Translations under genes and position numbers: made by a program
Notes under the pieces: generated by a model
Databases searched by the model: none
Told to the model about the DNA's origin: nothing
Seen by the model: only the letters and a program-made list of their open reading frames with translations
NCBI GenBank assembly: GCA_025594325.1
Contig: JANHCV010000004.1
Coordinates: 806,001 to 870,000, forward strand
DNA: 64,000 nucleotides
Direction: 5' to 3'
From: Blastocladiella emersonii ATCC 22665
Lineage: Eukaryota; Blastocladiomycota; Blastocladiomycetes; Blastocladiales; Blastocladiaceae
Part shown: piece by piece, positions 32,806-42,110 of the stretch
How positions within the stretch are numbered: position 1 is the stretch's first letter
Layout of the letters: every line of letters begins with the position of its first letter

Positions 32806-34707
32806 CTACATGGTTGGTTTGCGCGAGCGAAACAGCCCGCCCTTCTTCTCCTCGCGCAGCGGGACCGGCCCACCGCCGCCAGTGCCACCGCCTCCACCCG
32901 GCTCTTCGGCCAGCTCGCTGCCGCGCACGTTGTTCCCGCTGCCCGGCCGCGACAGCGACACCTTGTCCTTGATCCGCGACCACATGGACGCGCGCGCCGC
33001 CGTCGACCCCGTGGTCGCTGTGGACGCGATGCTCGCAATCGAGTGCGTGCTCGACCGCGCTGACGCCGATGGCGCCGACTTGGTGCTGCTGACCGACTGC
33101 TTGCGCTTGCTACTGCTGCTGACCGTCGGCGAAGTCGCCATGACCACGCCTGAGGGACCGCTGCTGCTGCCGCCGGGACCTGGCCGCGACGACGGGTGGT
33201 CGTCCCACGCGCCCTTGGGCCGCGGGATCACCGTGATCCCGAACTCGCGCGCGATGGCTTCGGGGACCTCGGGCTCGTGCACGTGCGCGTGCGGCGTCGA
33301 CGTCGCCGTGACGGTCGCGGATGAGGGTGCAGCGGAGGCGAGAGAACTCGACGAAGCCGCGGCGGCCGTCGCGAACGTCGTTGACACCTTCTTGCGTAGG
33401 TGGACGAGCGCGGCGTCGTTGGACAGCGTCGACGCGGCGGCCACGCCGGCCATGGACCGCGGGCGGCTCATGTGCGACGTCGACGAGGCTGGCGCGCGAC
33501 GCGATGCGCTGCCAAGCGCGGTCGACGTCACCGTGTGCGGCGACAGGAACCCGCCGCCGCTGGTCGAGGATCGCTCCGGGTTGGACCCGGCGCGCGGCCG
33601 CACGTCGTGCGCCGACGCGGACGTCCACGAGCCCGCCCCGCCGCTGCCGGCGGACCCCGAGTCGACCGACGTGCCGTCGAGCCGCACGATGTTCCCGAGC
33701 TCATTGATGGCGAACTCGGAGCACGTTGCCGCCGCGCCGCCGCCAGGTGCACCGCCGCGGTGGTCGTCGCGACCGACGTCGTCGGGCGTGGTGATGAAGT
33801 TGAGAATGTCCTCGGCCGATACGGACCCGAGCGACAGCCGCGAGATGACCTTGATGTCGGTCAGCTGGGTGCGGAACACGACGGCCTTGACCCCCGGGAC
33901 GCGGTGCGTGCACGCCGACGCGGACGATTTCGGCGGGAGCGGCAGCCGCAGGATCCCGCGCAGCGGCTGCGCATGCAGGCCCGGCCGGTGGTGGTCCTCG
34001 TCGGCGCCGGCCGCGTGGGCCGTGGATACGTCCGGGTCGCTGACGCGGCGGATCTCGATGCGCGGCGGCACGGGCGACTGCGGGGGTTGCTCGGCGGGGA
34101 CCGACTCGAGCGTCAGGATGATCTCGTCCTCGGTAATGGTGGTCTCGATTTCGACGACGGGCAGCGCAGCGGTCGCGGCAGCGGCGGGTGAGGGCGAGGA
34201 CGTGTCGGCGAGCGCAGTCCCCATCGAGCCGTTGGACAGCGACGAGAACGACCGGTGCGACCGCCGCGAGCCCTGCAGCGGCGACGAAGTCGACAGGTTG
34301 CTCTGCGAGTGCGTCGGCGGCCGCTGCTGCTTAGCGGGCTTGCTCGCGGGCGGGCTGCCGCCGGATACGGCGACGGATGGTGTGACGACAGCTGGTGGTG
34401 CGGGATCGGCGACGGCGACGGGTGCCGTCGAGCTGTCCCTGCGTTTCGAGCGGCCCGTCGGTGAGCCGTGACCTGTGGCGGATGCCTGCTTTGGGGAAGC
34501 AGGCGCCGGCGCCGGCGCAGTCTGCTTGGGCGATCCAGGGGCAGCCGGCGCCGCTGGAAGACCGTGCAGCCGCGCGACCGCCTCGACGGCGGCCAGCGTC
34601 TTGGGTGACGGCGGCGCGACGATCACGAGCGGCTCATCGAAGTCGAGCGAGGCCACGGGCGGTGGCGGCGGCGGCAGCTTGGGCGGGATGGCGGCGCTGT
34701 TGGGCAT
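32806..34707 (-). CDS. hypothetical disordered protein, 633 aa
   Basis: Single-exon frame from MPNSAAIPPKLPPPPPP to a basic C-terminus (EEKKGGLFRSRKPTM). Largely Pro/Ser/Ala-rich. Three segments look ordered: LDFDEPLVIVAPPSPKTLAA near the N-terminus, IEIRRVSDPD near 250, and HRVPGVKAVVFRTQLTDIKV...ISRLSLGSVSAEDILNFITT around 300-340; then a short segment AIAREFGITVIPRPKGAWDD near 520. KAVVF fits the [RK]-x-V-x-F docking motif for protein phosphatase 1, which is suggestive only. Tail-to-tail with the KAT14-like gene, 50 bp apart. An equally long plus-strand ORF overlaps; the minus strand is preferred for its coherent start and ordered segments. Confidence 0.6.
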   Translation of the reverse strand: MPNSAAIPPKLPPPPPPVASLDFDEPLVIVAPPSPKTLAAVEAVARLHGLPAAPAAPGSPKQTAPAPAPASPKQASATGHGSPTGRSKRRDSSTAPVAVADPAPPAVVTPSVAVSGGSPPASKPAKQQRPPTHSQSNLSTSSPLQGSRRSHRSFSSLSNGSMGTALADTSSPSPAAAATAALPVVEIETTITEDEIILTLESVPAEQPPQSPVPPRIEIRRVSDPDVSTAHAAGADEDHHRPGLHAQPLRGILRLPLPPKSSASACTHRVPGVKAVVFRTQLTDIKVISRLSLGSVSAEDILNFITTPDDVGRDDHRGGAPGGGAAATCSEFAINELGNIVRLDGTSVDSGSAGSGGAGSWTSASAHDVRPRAGSNPERSSTSGGGFLSPHTVTSTALGSASRRAPASSTSHMSRPRSMAGVAAASTLSNDAALVHLRKKVSTTFATAAAASSSSLASAAPSSATVTATSTPHAHVHEPEVPEAIAREFGITVIPRPKGAWDDHPSSRPGPGGSSSGPSGVVMATSPTVSSSSKRKQSVSSTKSAPSASARSSTHSIASIASTATTGSTAARASMWSRIKDKVSLSRPGSGNNVRGSELAEEPGGGGGTGGGGPVPLREEKKGGLFRSRKPTM

Positions 34708-35448
34708 GGTGGCGGACGCCTTGCATGGAGTAGTAGCATGGGGGGTGGCAGCGCGGGCCCAGGTGGTAGTGTATGATCCAGTGCGCTCAGTTGGGTTCTC
34801 AAGGCATGCGTGAAATAGATTTGCGAGCGCGCGGAATTGGAGCCCAGCGCGCGCGGGGTCGAGAATACAATCGAGGGGGCGGCGTTTTTCCCACTGGAAA
34901 CACGGTGTGAGGGAAGCGCGATGGCAGCGGTGGGGAACGCGTTTGCGTGGTGGCGAAACGCGTCCCCAAGACGCGTCTCGCACCAGGTTCGGGTGCGAGA
35001 CACGACTGCACGTGCGCTCAGGTCGCGGCGATCGGATTGCCCACGCGCGGCTTTAAGACCGCGAAGACTCGGCCAGGGTGAGCACGAAATCCCCGACGGC
35101 AGCAAATGAGTGGCACCCGTCAAGTCGGCGATCGGCGAGAGAGAAAGTGTCTCGCACGACTCACGTGATATCGAAACGCGTCTCGACCGACGAGTCCAGC
35201 GCGCGCGTCCGGCGCCTGCTCATGCGGGCGCTCCGGCTACTCCTGTTACTTTTCACCCGAAAACTTCATAGACGAGGTGTTTTATTCGGAGAACGAATGT
35301 GAGAAACTTGGGCCCTCACGGTTGCGACGCGGATCCAGCGACGTGTGCGACGAGCGCGATCCAAGAGTTTGTTCGCTCACGGGCAACCTTTCAGTACAAT
35401 AAACGTTCCATTCAGATGACTATGACGCGCGAGAGGTTTAGGTCATCA
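34708..35448. other. intergenic region with composite motif
   Basis: No gene seen. Contains several ACGCGT boxes (near 34970, 35176) and one copy of the composite motif at 35162-35184. It holds the promoter of the minus-strand disordered protein. Confidence 0.5.
35162..35184 (+). promoter_or_regulatory. composite motif CACGTGAT-N6-ACGCGTCTC (site 2)
   Basis: Identical boxes and spacing to site 1; about 455 bp upstream of the disordered-protein start. Confidence 0.5.
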
Positions 35449-37794
35449 TTACTGAGAGGACCCACGAGGCGCAACGCGCTTGAGCTCTGCAAGGCACTTG
35501 AAACGCATGTCGCGCTTGCACAAGCTTAAAGCGCGCTCGATCCATGCGACATCTCGAACAGCATCAAGCGCGCCGCCTGGAACCTGGCGCCAGAAGTCGG
35601 CAACGGCCGGGAACTCGTTGTTGTCTACGATGTCAAGCAGCACCCCAAGGTCGACGCGAATGAGGATCCGGAACAGCTCGCACTCGGTAAATTCGACATT
35701 GTGAAGGTGGCAAGTGTTAAGCAAAGAAGGATACTCCGATGACGGGGACACCTGTCGGAAGTAGCTGTCGAATATGGCAAGGATCGCGTTCCGGCCGAAA
35801 ACTGGCAATTGCAGAAGCCCGCCACCGCTCATGGTGATGAGGTCGGAAAGCGTCGCAAACCACGGCGCCTGGCCGGCCAGCGGACACTGCATGCATGTCC
35901 GGTCGTCGTTGGGTCCGACTGTGAGTGAGCTGCAAATTGCGATGCAGTCCGATCGACTCTGCGCTTGGATCATGATACCGAGCAACTTCGGCGCGAGATC
36001 CGACTGCTGCTCAATTTCGCGCTTCACTCGATCACGCGTCGTTGGGCTCTGAATCGCTGTAACAATGAGCCAGTGGGCCGAACCGAGTTTGATGCAGCTG
36101 CTCTCGGGCTCCCGAGCGATGAGGTTCAGTACGAGCTCGAACAACTCCATGGTGAATGTGTTGGTCGGTTTGGCAAAAAACGCGTCAAATCGCTTCAACG
36201 CAGTGTCGTCAAGCGATTTCCGTTGCTTCTCCTGTTCAGTCGGATCGCGCCCGGTGAGAATGCAAGTCGCAAACTCGTCCAAGAGGGAGGCTGCCGTGTC
36301 GCGCAAGGACTCCTGTGCAAACTCAAAGACTCGACGCGCGCAAGGCAAGTGCGGCGAGTAAGTGTTGAGGCAGACATGAAATGCTAATCGCGAGCGCAAG
36401 CCGTTGTTAGGGAGGTCTCCGGACAATGAATGATTAGAAATCGGCGTACCATGAAGGATTGCGTCGCAAAGGGAGGAGCCAGCGACACGAACGATTTCGC
36501 ACTTGAGATCGGGGAAAGTCCGCTCAACATCCTCGAGAAGCACCTGCGAGATGAGGTACGCAAGCGTCTCCATGTCAAGGAGCCGTTCGGACGCAAGCAC
36601 ACCAAGCACTTGAGTTGATGTATTGGCTGAACCTCGACGGGCAGCAACAACGAGCTTTGCGCGGTGCAAGGGTGACGCGATGGACAGTAGCTGGGCGGGA
36701 TAGTGCATAAGCACGTGGCAGAGTGCGTCGTTGATGTATGGTTTCGTTGGAAGCTCGAGCATGCCCAACAGGACAGTTTGATATGCGATCGAAGGCACCT
36801 CGCGGAAGAGCCAGTCAAGAGTGCTTGATACGTCCAGCTGTGTTCGATATTTTGCGGGGGGATGACGCTTGAGTATCGCGAGTCGGTCAAAGGTGTTAGC
36901 ACAGACAATGGACACCTTTTGCAGGTCAACGACGAGACCAAGTTCGGTGAGTGCAGTCAGGAAGCCAGAGTTCCAGGAAAAGATGGCAAGCAACACCAGG
37001 AATTCGAGCAAGGTCAAGGGCCATAGGAACTCGAGGTAAGGGGACATGTAGGAACGCACAAGTGTGCCGTGAAGCAGGGGCCACTTGTTACTAGAGACCT
37101 GGAGCAGCTCTGGTGCCCACTCGACCGTGTTGTTGAGTACCCGACGTGCCGCTGTCGAATCACCGTGAACGACGATATTCGTGAGCAATTGGACCTGGGA
37201 AAAGACGGGCGAGTCGGTGCAAGGCGGAAGTCCTTGAAGCCGAGGATAGAATCGTGTCCAGCCCTGGAGGTATGAGGTCGCAAGATTTGTCGGAATGGCA
37301 TCTAGATTGCTGGAGATGCCCGGTTTGGACCGGTTATTGTCAGGCGAGGTTGCGAGTTTGACAAGATGGTCGGGATCCGAGATCCAACTCGCGCGGAGCG
37401 GCTGTACGAGGTCGAGAAGGACAAGGGAGGTCGCAAAAAAGAAGTGGTGGCTGGGGAAATTTCGGGGGCTCGGCCCAATAAACTCGAAGTAGCTGTCGAG
37501 GTCAGTGACAGTGATCAGATGACGCTCTGGGCGGAACTGGCGATACTCGTCGGCCAGCGCCTTGAGTAGCCACAGCCTCAAGCGGCGACGGTTCCAAACG
37601 CGCTCGACGCCCCATTCAGAGGCAAAGTCGCACAAATCGCGCGTGGCGATCGAGACGCAGCTGCGCGGTTCGGCAAGCTGGAGGACTGAAACGAACAGCT
37701 CGTACGGGAGCAGGCCGAGTTCGAACACGTCGGCGCTGTCGCCAACGATGTTGGCGTCAGCGCCAGGAAGGTTTTGCATAAAGTCACAGCTCAT
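35449..37794 (-). CDS. F-box-like family protein, cluster member 1 (intact), 2 exons
   Basis: Exons 37794-36450 and 36383-35449 give 759 aa. The N-terminus carries an F-box-like motif (LLPYELFVSVLQLAEPRSCV) followed by EWGVERVWNRRRLRLWLLKA, conserved among the cluster paralogues. The middle is helical. The C-terminal half has the family block CMQCPLAGQAPWFATLSDLI with a C-x2-C pair, and ends with a DFWRQVPGGALDAVRDVAWI-type block. The 66-nt intron (GTACGC...CTAAC...TTAG) is at the same site as in the other members and is a multiple of three without stops, so it can be read through. Role as an SCF substrate receptor is inference from the F-box-like start; the family is otherwise unrecognised. 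Confidence 0.7.
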   Translation of the reverse strand: MSCDFMQNLPGADANIVGDSADVFELGLLPYELFVSVLQLAEPRSCVSIATRDLCDFASEWGVERVWNRRRLRLWLLKALADEYRQFRPERHLITVTDLDSYFEFIGPSPRNFPSHHFFFATSLVLLDLVQPLRASWISDPDHLVKLATSPDNNRSKPGISSNLDAIPTNLATSYLQGWTRFYPRLQGLPPCTDSPVFSQVQLLTNIVVHGDSTAARRVLNNTVEWAPELLQVSSNKWPLLHGTLVRSYMSPYLEFLWPLTLLEFLVLLAIFSWNSGFLTALTELGLVVDLQKVSIVCANTFDRLAILKRHPPAKYRTQLDVSSTLDWLFREVPSIAYQTVLLGMLELPTKPYINDALCHVLMHYPAQLLSIASPLHRAKLVVAARRGSANTSTQVLGVLASERLLDMETLAYLISQVLLEDVERTFPDLKCEIVRVAGSSLCDAILHGTPISNHSLSGDLPNNGLRSRLAFHVCLNTYSPHLPCARRVFEFAQESLRDTAASLLDEFATCILTGRDPTEQEKQRKSLDDTALKRFDAFFAKPTNTFTMELFELVLNLIAREPESSCIKLGSAHWLIVTAIQSPTTRDRVKREIEQQSDLAPKLLGIMIQAQSRSDCIAICSSLTVGPNDDRTCMQCPLAGQAPWFATLSDLITMSGGGLLQLPVFGRNAILAIFDSYFRQVSPSSEYPSLLNTCHLHNVEFTECELFRILIRVDLGVLLDIVDNNEFPAVADFWRQVPGGALDAVRDVAWIERALSLCKRDMRFKCLAELKRVAPRGSSQ

Positions 37795-37892
37795 AATATT
37801 TTCATTCGAATGCGTGGCGATGGTCCTGAGAGAGACCGCACCGAGGCCAGCGTTGGCCCCGGTTCTCACGCTCACCCCGCCGCTTACCCAAA

Positions 37893-37915
37893 AACGTGAT
37901 TTCTCGACGCGTCTC
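37893..37915 (+). promoter_or_regulatory. composite motif AACGTGAT-N6-ACGCGTCTC (site 3)
   Basis: About 100 bp upstream of cluster member 1. Same boxes and spacing as at members 3 and 4. Confidence 0.6.
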
Positions 37916-37991
37916 GCGTTTTGACTTTCTACGCGAAAACACCCCGGGGTCGAACGACACGATTTGTATCAGCACAAAACACGAAATCATA

Positions 37992-39310
37992 CTAAATGTT
38001 CTGGGAACCGAGCTGAGCGACGCGCCGAACCTCCGCGATGCTCGCCGCGTTGCGCCGCTGCGTGCACAAAACGGCCAGGCCTCGAACCCACGCCACGTTT
38101 CGGACCGTATCAAGCGCGCCATCGGAAACCAGTCTCCAGAAGCTAGCGTTCGTCGGGCATCCACTCTTGTCCACAACGGGTAACAGCCCGCCAAGGTCAG
38201 TGTTGATAAAGGTGCGGAGCGTCTCACGCGTCGAGGGCTCGAAGAAGTGCGTGCGGCATGTTTCGGAGAGCCGCACAGGCTCCACGCTAGCCCTATTGTG
38301 GCCATGCGGTTGATCGAGGCGCGAAACGACGTTGAAGAGCTTGCGGATCACAGCTTTGACGTACTTCGGCTGCTTTGAGAGTTCATCGGTCAGTGCCACA
38401 AGGTCAGCCAGCGTCGCAAACCACGCCGCCTGGCCCAACAGAGCACACTGGTCGCAAGTGCGCGAGTCGCCGTCTTGACCAAGCACAAGCGATGCAGGCG
38501 TGCGGCACTTGCCGGGTTCAAGTTGGGCAACAATCATCATCCAGAGTAGCTTTCGTGCGATATACGATTGTGCTTGGATTCGGTGCGTAGCGGTGTCCCG
38601 CGTCGAAGGGTTCTGAAACGCCACCACGATGAGCCAGTGAGCGCAGGCATAATCAGAGCAATCGGCGACGCTCGTCTGGTTCAAAAGCACAAGCAGGAGT
38701 TCGAAGAGCCCTAAAACGTTCACGTTCGTTGGGTTGGCAAAGACGGTGGAGTATCGCACCTGAGGAGTGCTGGATATGGGCAAGGGCCGCTTGCGCCGCT
38801 GCTTTCTGTTCTGGGGCTGTGCGCTGCCCACAAGAATGATGGCAGCAAATCTGTCAAGGAGGTCGGTTAGTTCGAGGGTGCAGATCCTTTTACCCGAAAA
38901 TAAGGGGAAAACCTGCTGTTCAATAAGCAACCAAATATGATAACAAAAACGTCACGAGTTGCGCGTCCCGAGCACCTTAGGGGTTCGCCAATGATCTCAA
39001 GCGGCTTGCGCGCGAGACTCGGGTTCGAGGCTATCTGAGCGAGAGAGCGGTTCCGCGTCGCCGTGTGCTAGGACCTCGTGATGACGAGCCATGTACTCCT
39101 CGCAGTCAGCTTCAATGGCTCGGTTGAGGACACCAGTGCCACTAATCGCGTTCTGGAGAACCAAGACTGCGAGTTCGGCGCGCTGCTTGGGCGTCGCGCT
39201 TGAAAGCGGCTTCTCAAGGTATCGGGTGAGCGCGTGCGACAGGACCTCGTGCATGCGCGGTTTCATGAGGTGCAAGAGCATGTTCAGGACGAGCTCTCTC
39301 CCAACTCGCT
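37992..39310 (-). pseudogene. F-box-like family, cluster member 2 (5'-truncated)
   Basis: Only the C-terminal half remains: HLMKPRMHEVLSHALTRYLE near 39260, a break with a stop near 38997, then a frame from 38930 with YSTVFANPTNVNVLGLFELL, ACAHWLIVVAFQNPSTRD, CDQCALLGQAAWFATLADLV and FWRLVSDGALDTVRNVAWVR. The F-box-like half is missing; the next gene ends 70 bp upstream, so a deletion has removed it. No start of its own is evident, though an ATG at 38930 could give a 312-aa peptide. Confidence 0.65.
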
Positions 39311-39379
39311 CTGAGGCAGCACGGATAAGATTTTACCCGGCGGATCATCAAGTTGCAACAGAATACAAAGTACATTACA

Positions 39380-41856
39380 CTACAGCTCTTGAGATCCAAC
39401 GGGCGCAGCGCGAACAATCTGCGCGACGCTCTCAGGACGGCCTTCGCGCTTACACGCCGCGATCATGTCCTGAACCCTTGCGGCATCGCAGGCCTCGTCA
39501 AGGGCGCCGTCAGGGATCAGGCGCCAAAAGTCGGTCATGGTCGGGCATGCGTCTTCCGCGACGATGTTGAGAAGATCGCCAAGGTCCGCGCGGATCAGGA
39601 CCCGCATCAGCTCGCGGACGGGAAACTCGATGTTGTGCGCGCGGCATGCCTTGGACAGCTTGGCGGCCTTCTTGGTCCCACGCTTGAGATCGTACGGACG
39701 ATCCAGACACGAGCTCTGGTCCATGAGCTGGCGGACCGCCGTCTCGGCGAACGCGGGAAGCTGCAGAACCCCGTCGCCGCTCCCGCTCATGTCGAGCAGG
39801 TCGGCAAGCGTCGCGAACCACGCCGGCTGGCCCAAAAGATCGCACCGGCAGCAAGTCTGCTTACCTTCAGCGCCGACCGTAACGGATCCGCGGGTGCGGC
39901 AGCCGCCGACCTGGAGTTGCGCAGCGGCCATGATCCCGAGCAGCTTGTGCGCGAGATCCTCATCGTCGTCCTCCTTGACTCGGCGCATGGCGGCGGCTCG
40001 CGTCGCAGGGTTTTGGAAAGCAGTGACGATTAGCCAGTGTGCAGAGGTGAAATCAGCACACTTCTCCTCGGGAGAAGCAGCGATGATGCGCATGGCGAGA
40101 TCGAACAGCTCCAAGACGTGGACGTTGGTCGGGTTGGCAAAAACCGCGTCAAATCGCTTCCACGCCTTGGCGAGCGGCCGCCGCTCAATCTTGATCAACG
40201 GATCCCGCCCAGTGCGAATGGCCGAAGCAAGTCGTTCAATGAACGAGGATACCTTGCTGGGAAGATGTCTATGGACAAAGTCAAAGATGCGGCGCGGCCC
40301 AATTTTGCCCGACTCTGGCGACATGAGGCATGAGAAGAAGGCTACACACATTGCAATTGAGCAACTGGTGTCAGCGCAGAACAAATTTGCGCCATTCCGT
40401 CAGTTTCCGTACCGTCAAGAACCACGATTTCAATCCACGAGCCAGCGTGTTTGATCACCTCGGACTTGACGAGCTCAGCCAAAGTCCGCTCGCACTCCTT
40501 GCTCAGCGCATGTTGCAGGAGGAGCACGAGGGTGGGCTCATCGTACATCCCAGGCTCATTCATTTCAAGCAGCACTCCGGCCGAATTGGGAAGTGTGCCC
40601 TGGTAAGCTAACAAGGCCAGCTGGGCGCGCTGCGGAGAAGTAGCACTGCGAAGCATCCGATGGGTGTGACGAGCGAGCGCGTGGTCAAGCGCGTCATCCA
40701 TGCCCGGTCGCATGAGACACGCAAGCACGCACGATAGAAGTCCAGGTGATCCCGAAGGATTCGCGAACGCGCAGTCTATGGCCGTCGAATCCGTAGTCAA
40801 CATGATGTGCTCGATGAACCAGTCGAGCGTTCGCGACACGTCGCCGGCCGCGCGCGCGTTCTTGGGGAAGAAGCGTTCGATCACCTCGACGTGATTGATG
40901 CGATAAAGACACACGTCCTCCAGGGCGTCCCAGTAGTCCATGCCGTTGGGATCGGGGAGACTGCTAAGAAAGTTGGGTTTCCAGGTAAGCATAGCGAGAA
41001 GCGCCAGGTAACCTTCCAAAGTCATTGGGACGAGAGTTTGATTGGGTTTGAGCAAGATGGAGCTCAGCGGAGTGCGGAGAACTGAGAGCCAATTATCGCT
41101 GGAAGCGTTGAGCAACTCGGGCGCCCGCTCCTTAGTGTGTTCGAGAACCAAGCAAGCGGCAGAGTCGTTGCCAACAGCAACGGCGTGGATGAGCAGTGGA
41201 ACGAGGGAGAACACGGGCGCGTTGGTGCATGACGGTAGAGGACTGGCTGAGTTGACGAAAAAAGGATCAAAAGAATTCGGGCAAAAATGAGGGCCGACGA
41301 GTGTGCCAAGCCGCGCGAAATAGGCATCTACCGTGGCCGCTGCCTGTTCATCGCCATTTCTCTGCAGTTCTGCAATCATAGCTGCGGTGAGAGCAGTATA
41401 CGCGTTGGAAGCGGTTGCGACAACGTCGAGAATATGATCGTCGGGAGCCCACGATGCACGAAGCGGCTGAACGAGCTCGAGGAAGATATCCGAAGCCACG
41501 CGGTAAAAATTACGATTAGGCAAGTGAAGGGAGTCTACGCTGTTGGCAACTTGGAGGAAAGCGTCAAGATTGGTACGCGGGGGGTCGAGCGGGTTAAGTT
41601 TGTCGTGCTTGGTGTTGTTGAGCCACATTGCAAGGCGGCGACAATTCCAGACTCGCTCGACCTCCCACTCGGTAACAAGCCCATGAAGCTCGCGAGAGGA
41701 AGTGGAGACGCAGTCGCGCGGCTCAACAAGCTTCATAACCACAAGAAGTAACTCGGTCGGAAGCGCGTCGAGACCGAGAATCCCGACGTCGCTGGCCGAG
41801 CGCTCCAAGGCATCGGCATCGGTGCCCAGAGCAGGTTGCATAGAGTCTTGATTCAT
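39380..41856 (-). CDS. F-box-like family protein, cluster member 3 (intact), 2 exons
   Basis: Exons 41856-40413 and 40341-39380 join to 801 aa through a 71-nt intron (GTACGG...CTGAC...TGTAG). Without splicing the gene appears as two overlapping ORFs in different frames. It starts MNQDSMQPALGTDADALERS; F-box-like motif ALPTELLLVVMKLVEPRDCV; paralogue block EWEVERVWNCRRL; then RRIFDFVHRHLPSKVSSFIE, FTSAHWLIVTAFQNPATR, CCRCDLLGQPAWFATLADLL and FWRLIPDGALDEACDAARV. About 85 bp upstream is the composite motif. Best full-length reference for the family in this window. Confidence 0.72.
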
Positions 41857-41940
41857 AGTACTTTCATGGGCGTTCAGAGCAGTGGTCCTCAGAGGAGCTG
41901 CGGTGCTGCTCGGCCATCGCATTTTTGGTCTCCTGTTCGA

Positions 41941-41963
41941 AACGTGATTTTGCAACGTGTCTC
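41941..41963 (+). promoter_or_regulatory. composite motif AACGTGAT-N6-ACGTGTCTC (site 4)
   Basis: 85 bp upstream of cluster member 3; one base differs from the ACGCGTCTC box. Confidence 0.55.
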
Positions 41964-42110
41964 ACGGCTATCTCAGCCGTCGCGACGCGCAGCTAACTCG
42001 CCCTGATCTACTCGGAAATATCAAATGAACGTGGAAAAATTATGTATGAACAACAACAGGGCGATGATCAGCGCATCCCACGAAGCATCCCTCAGGGCAC
42101 CGCAAGGAAT

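Noticed and set aside
32720-34471. 583-aa plus-strand ORF
   Set aside because: Antisense to the 633-aa minus-strand frame; no family content, composition typical of a GC-rich shadow frame.
40342-40412. frameshift between two overlapping ORFs of cluster member 3
   Set aside because: A canonical 71-nt intron at the family position joins them, so no frameshift is needed.
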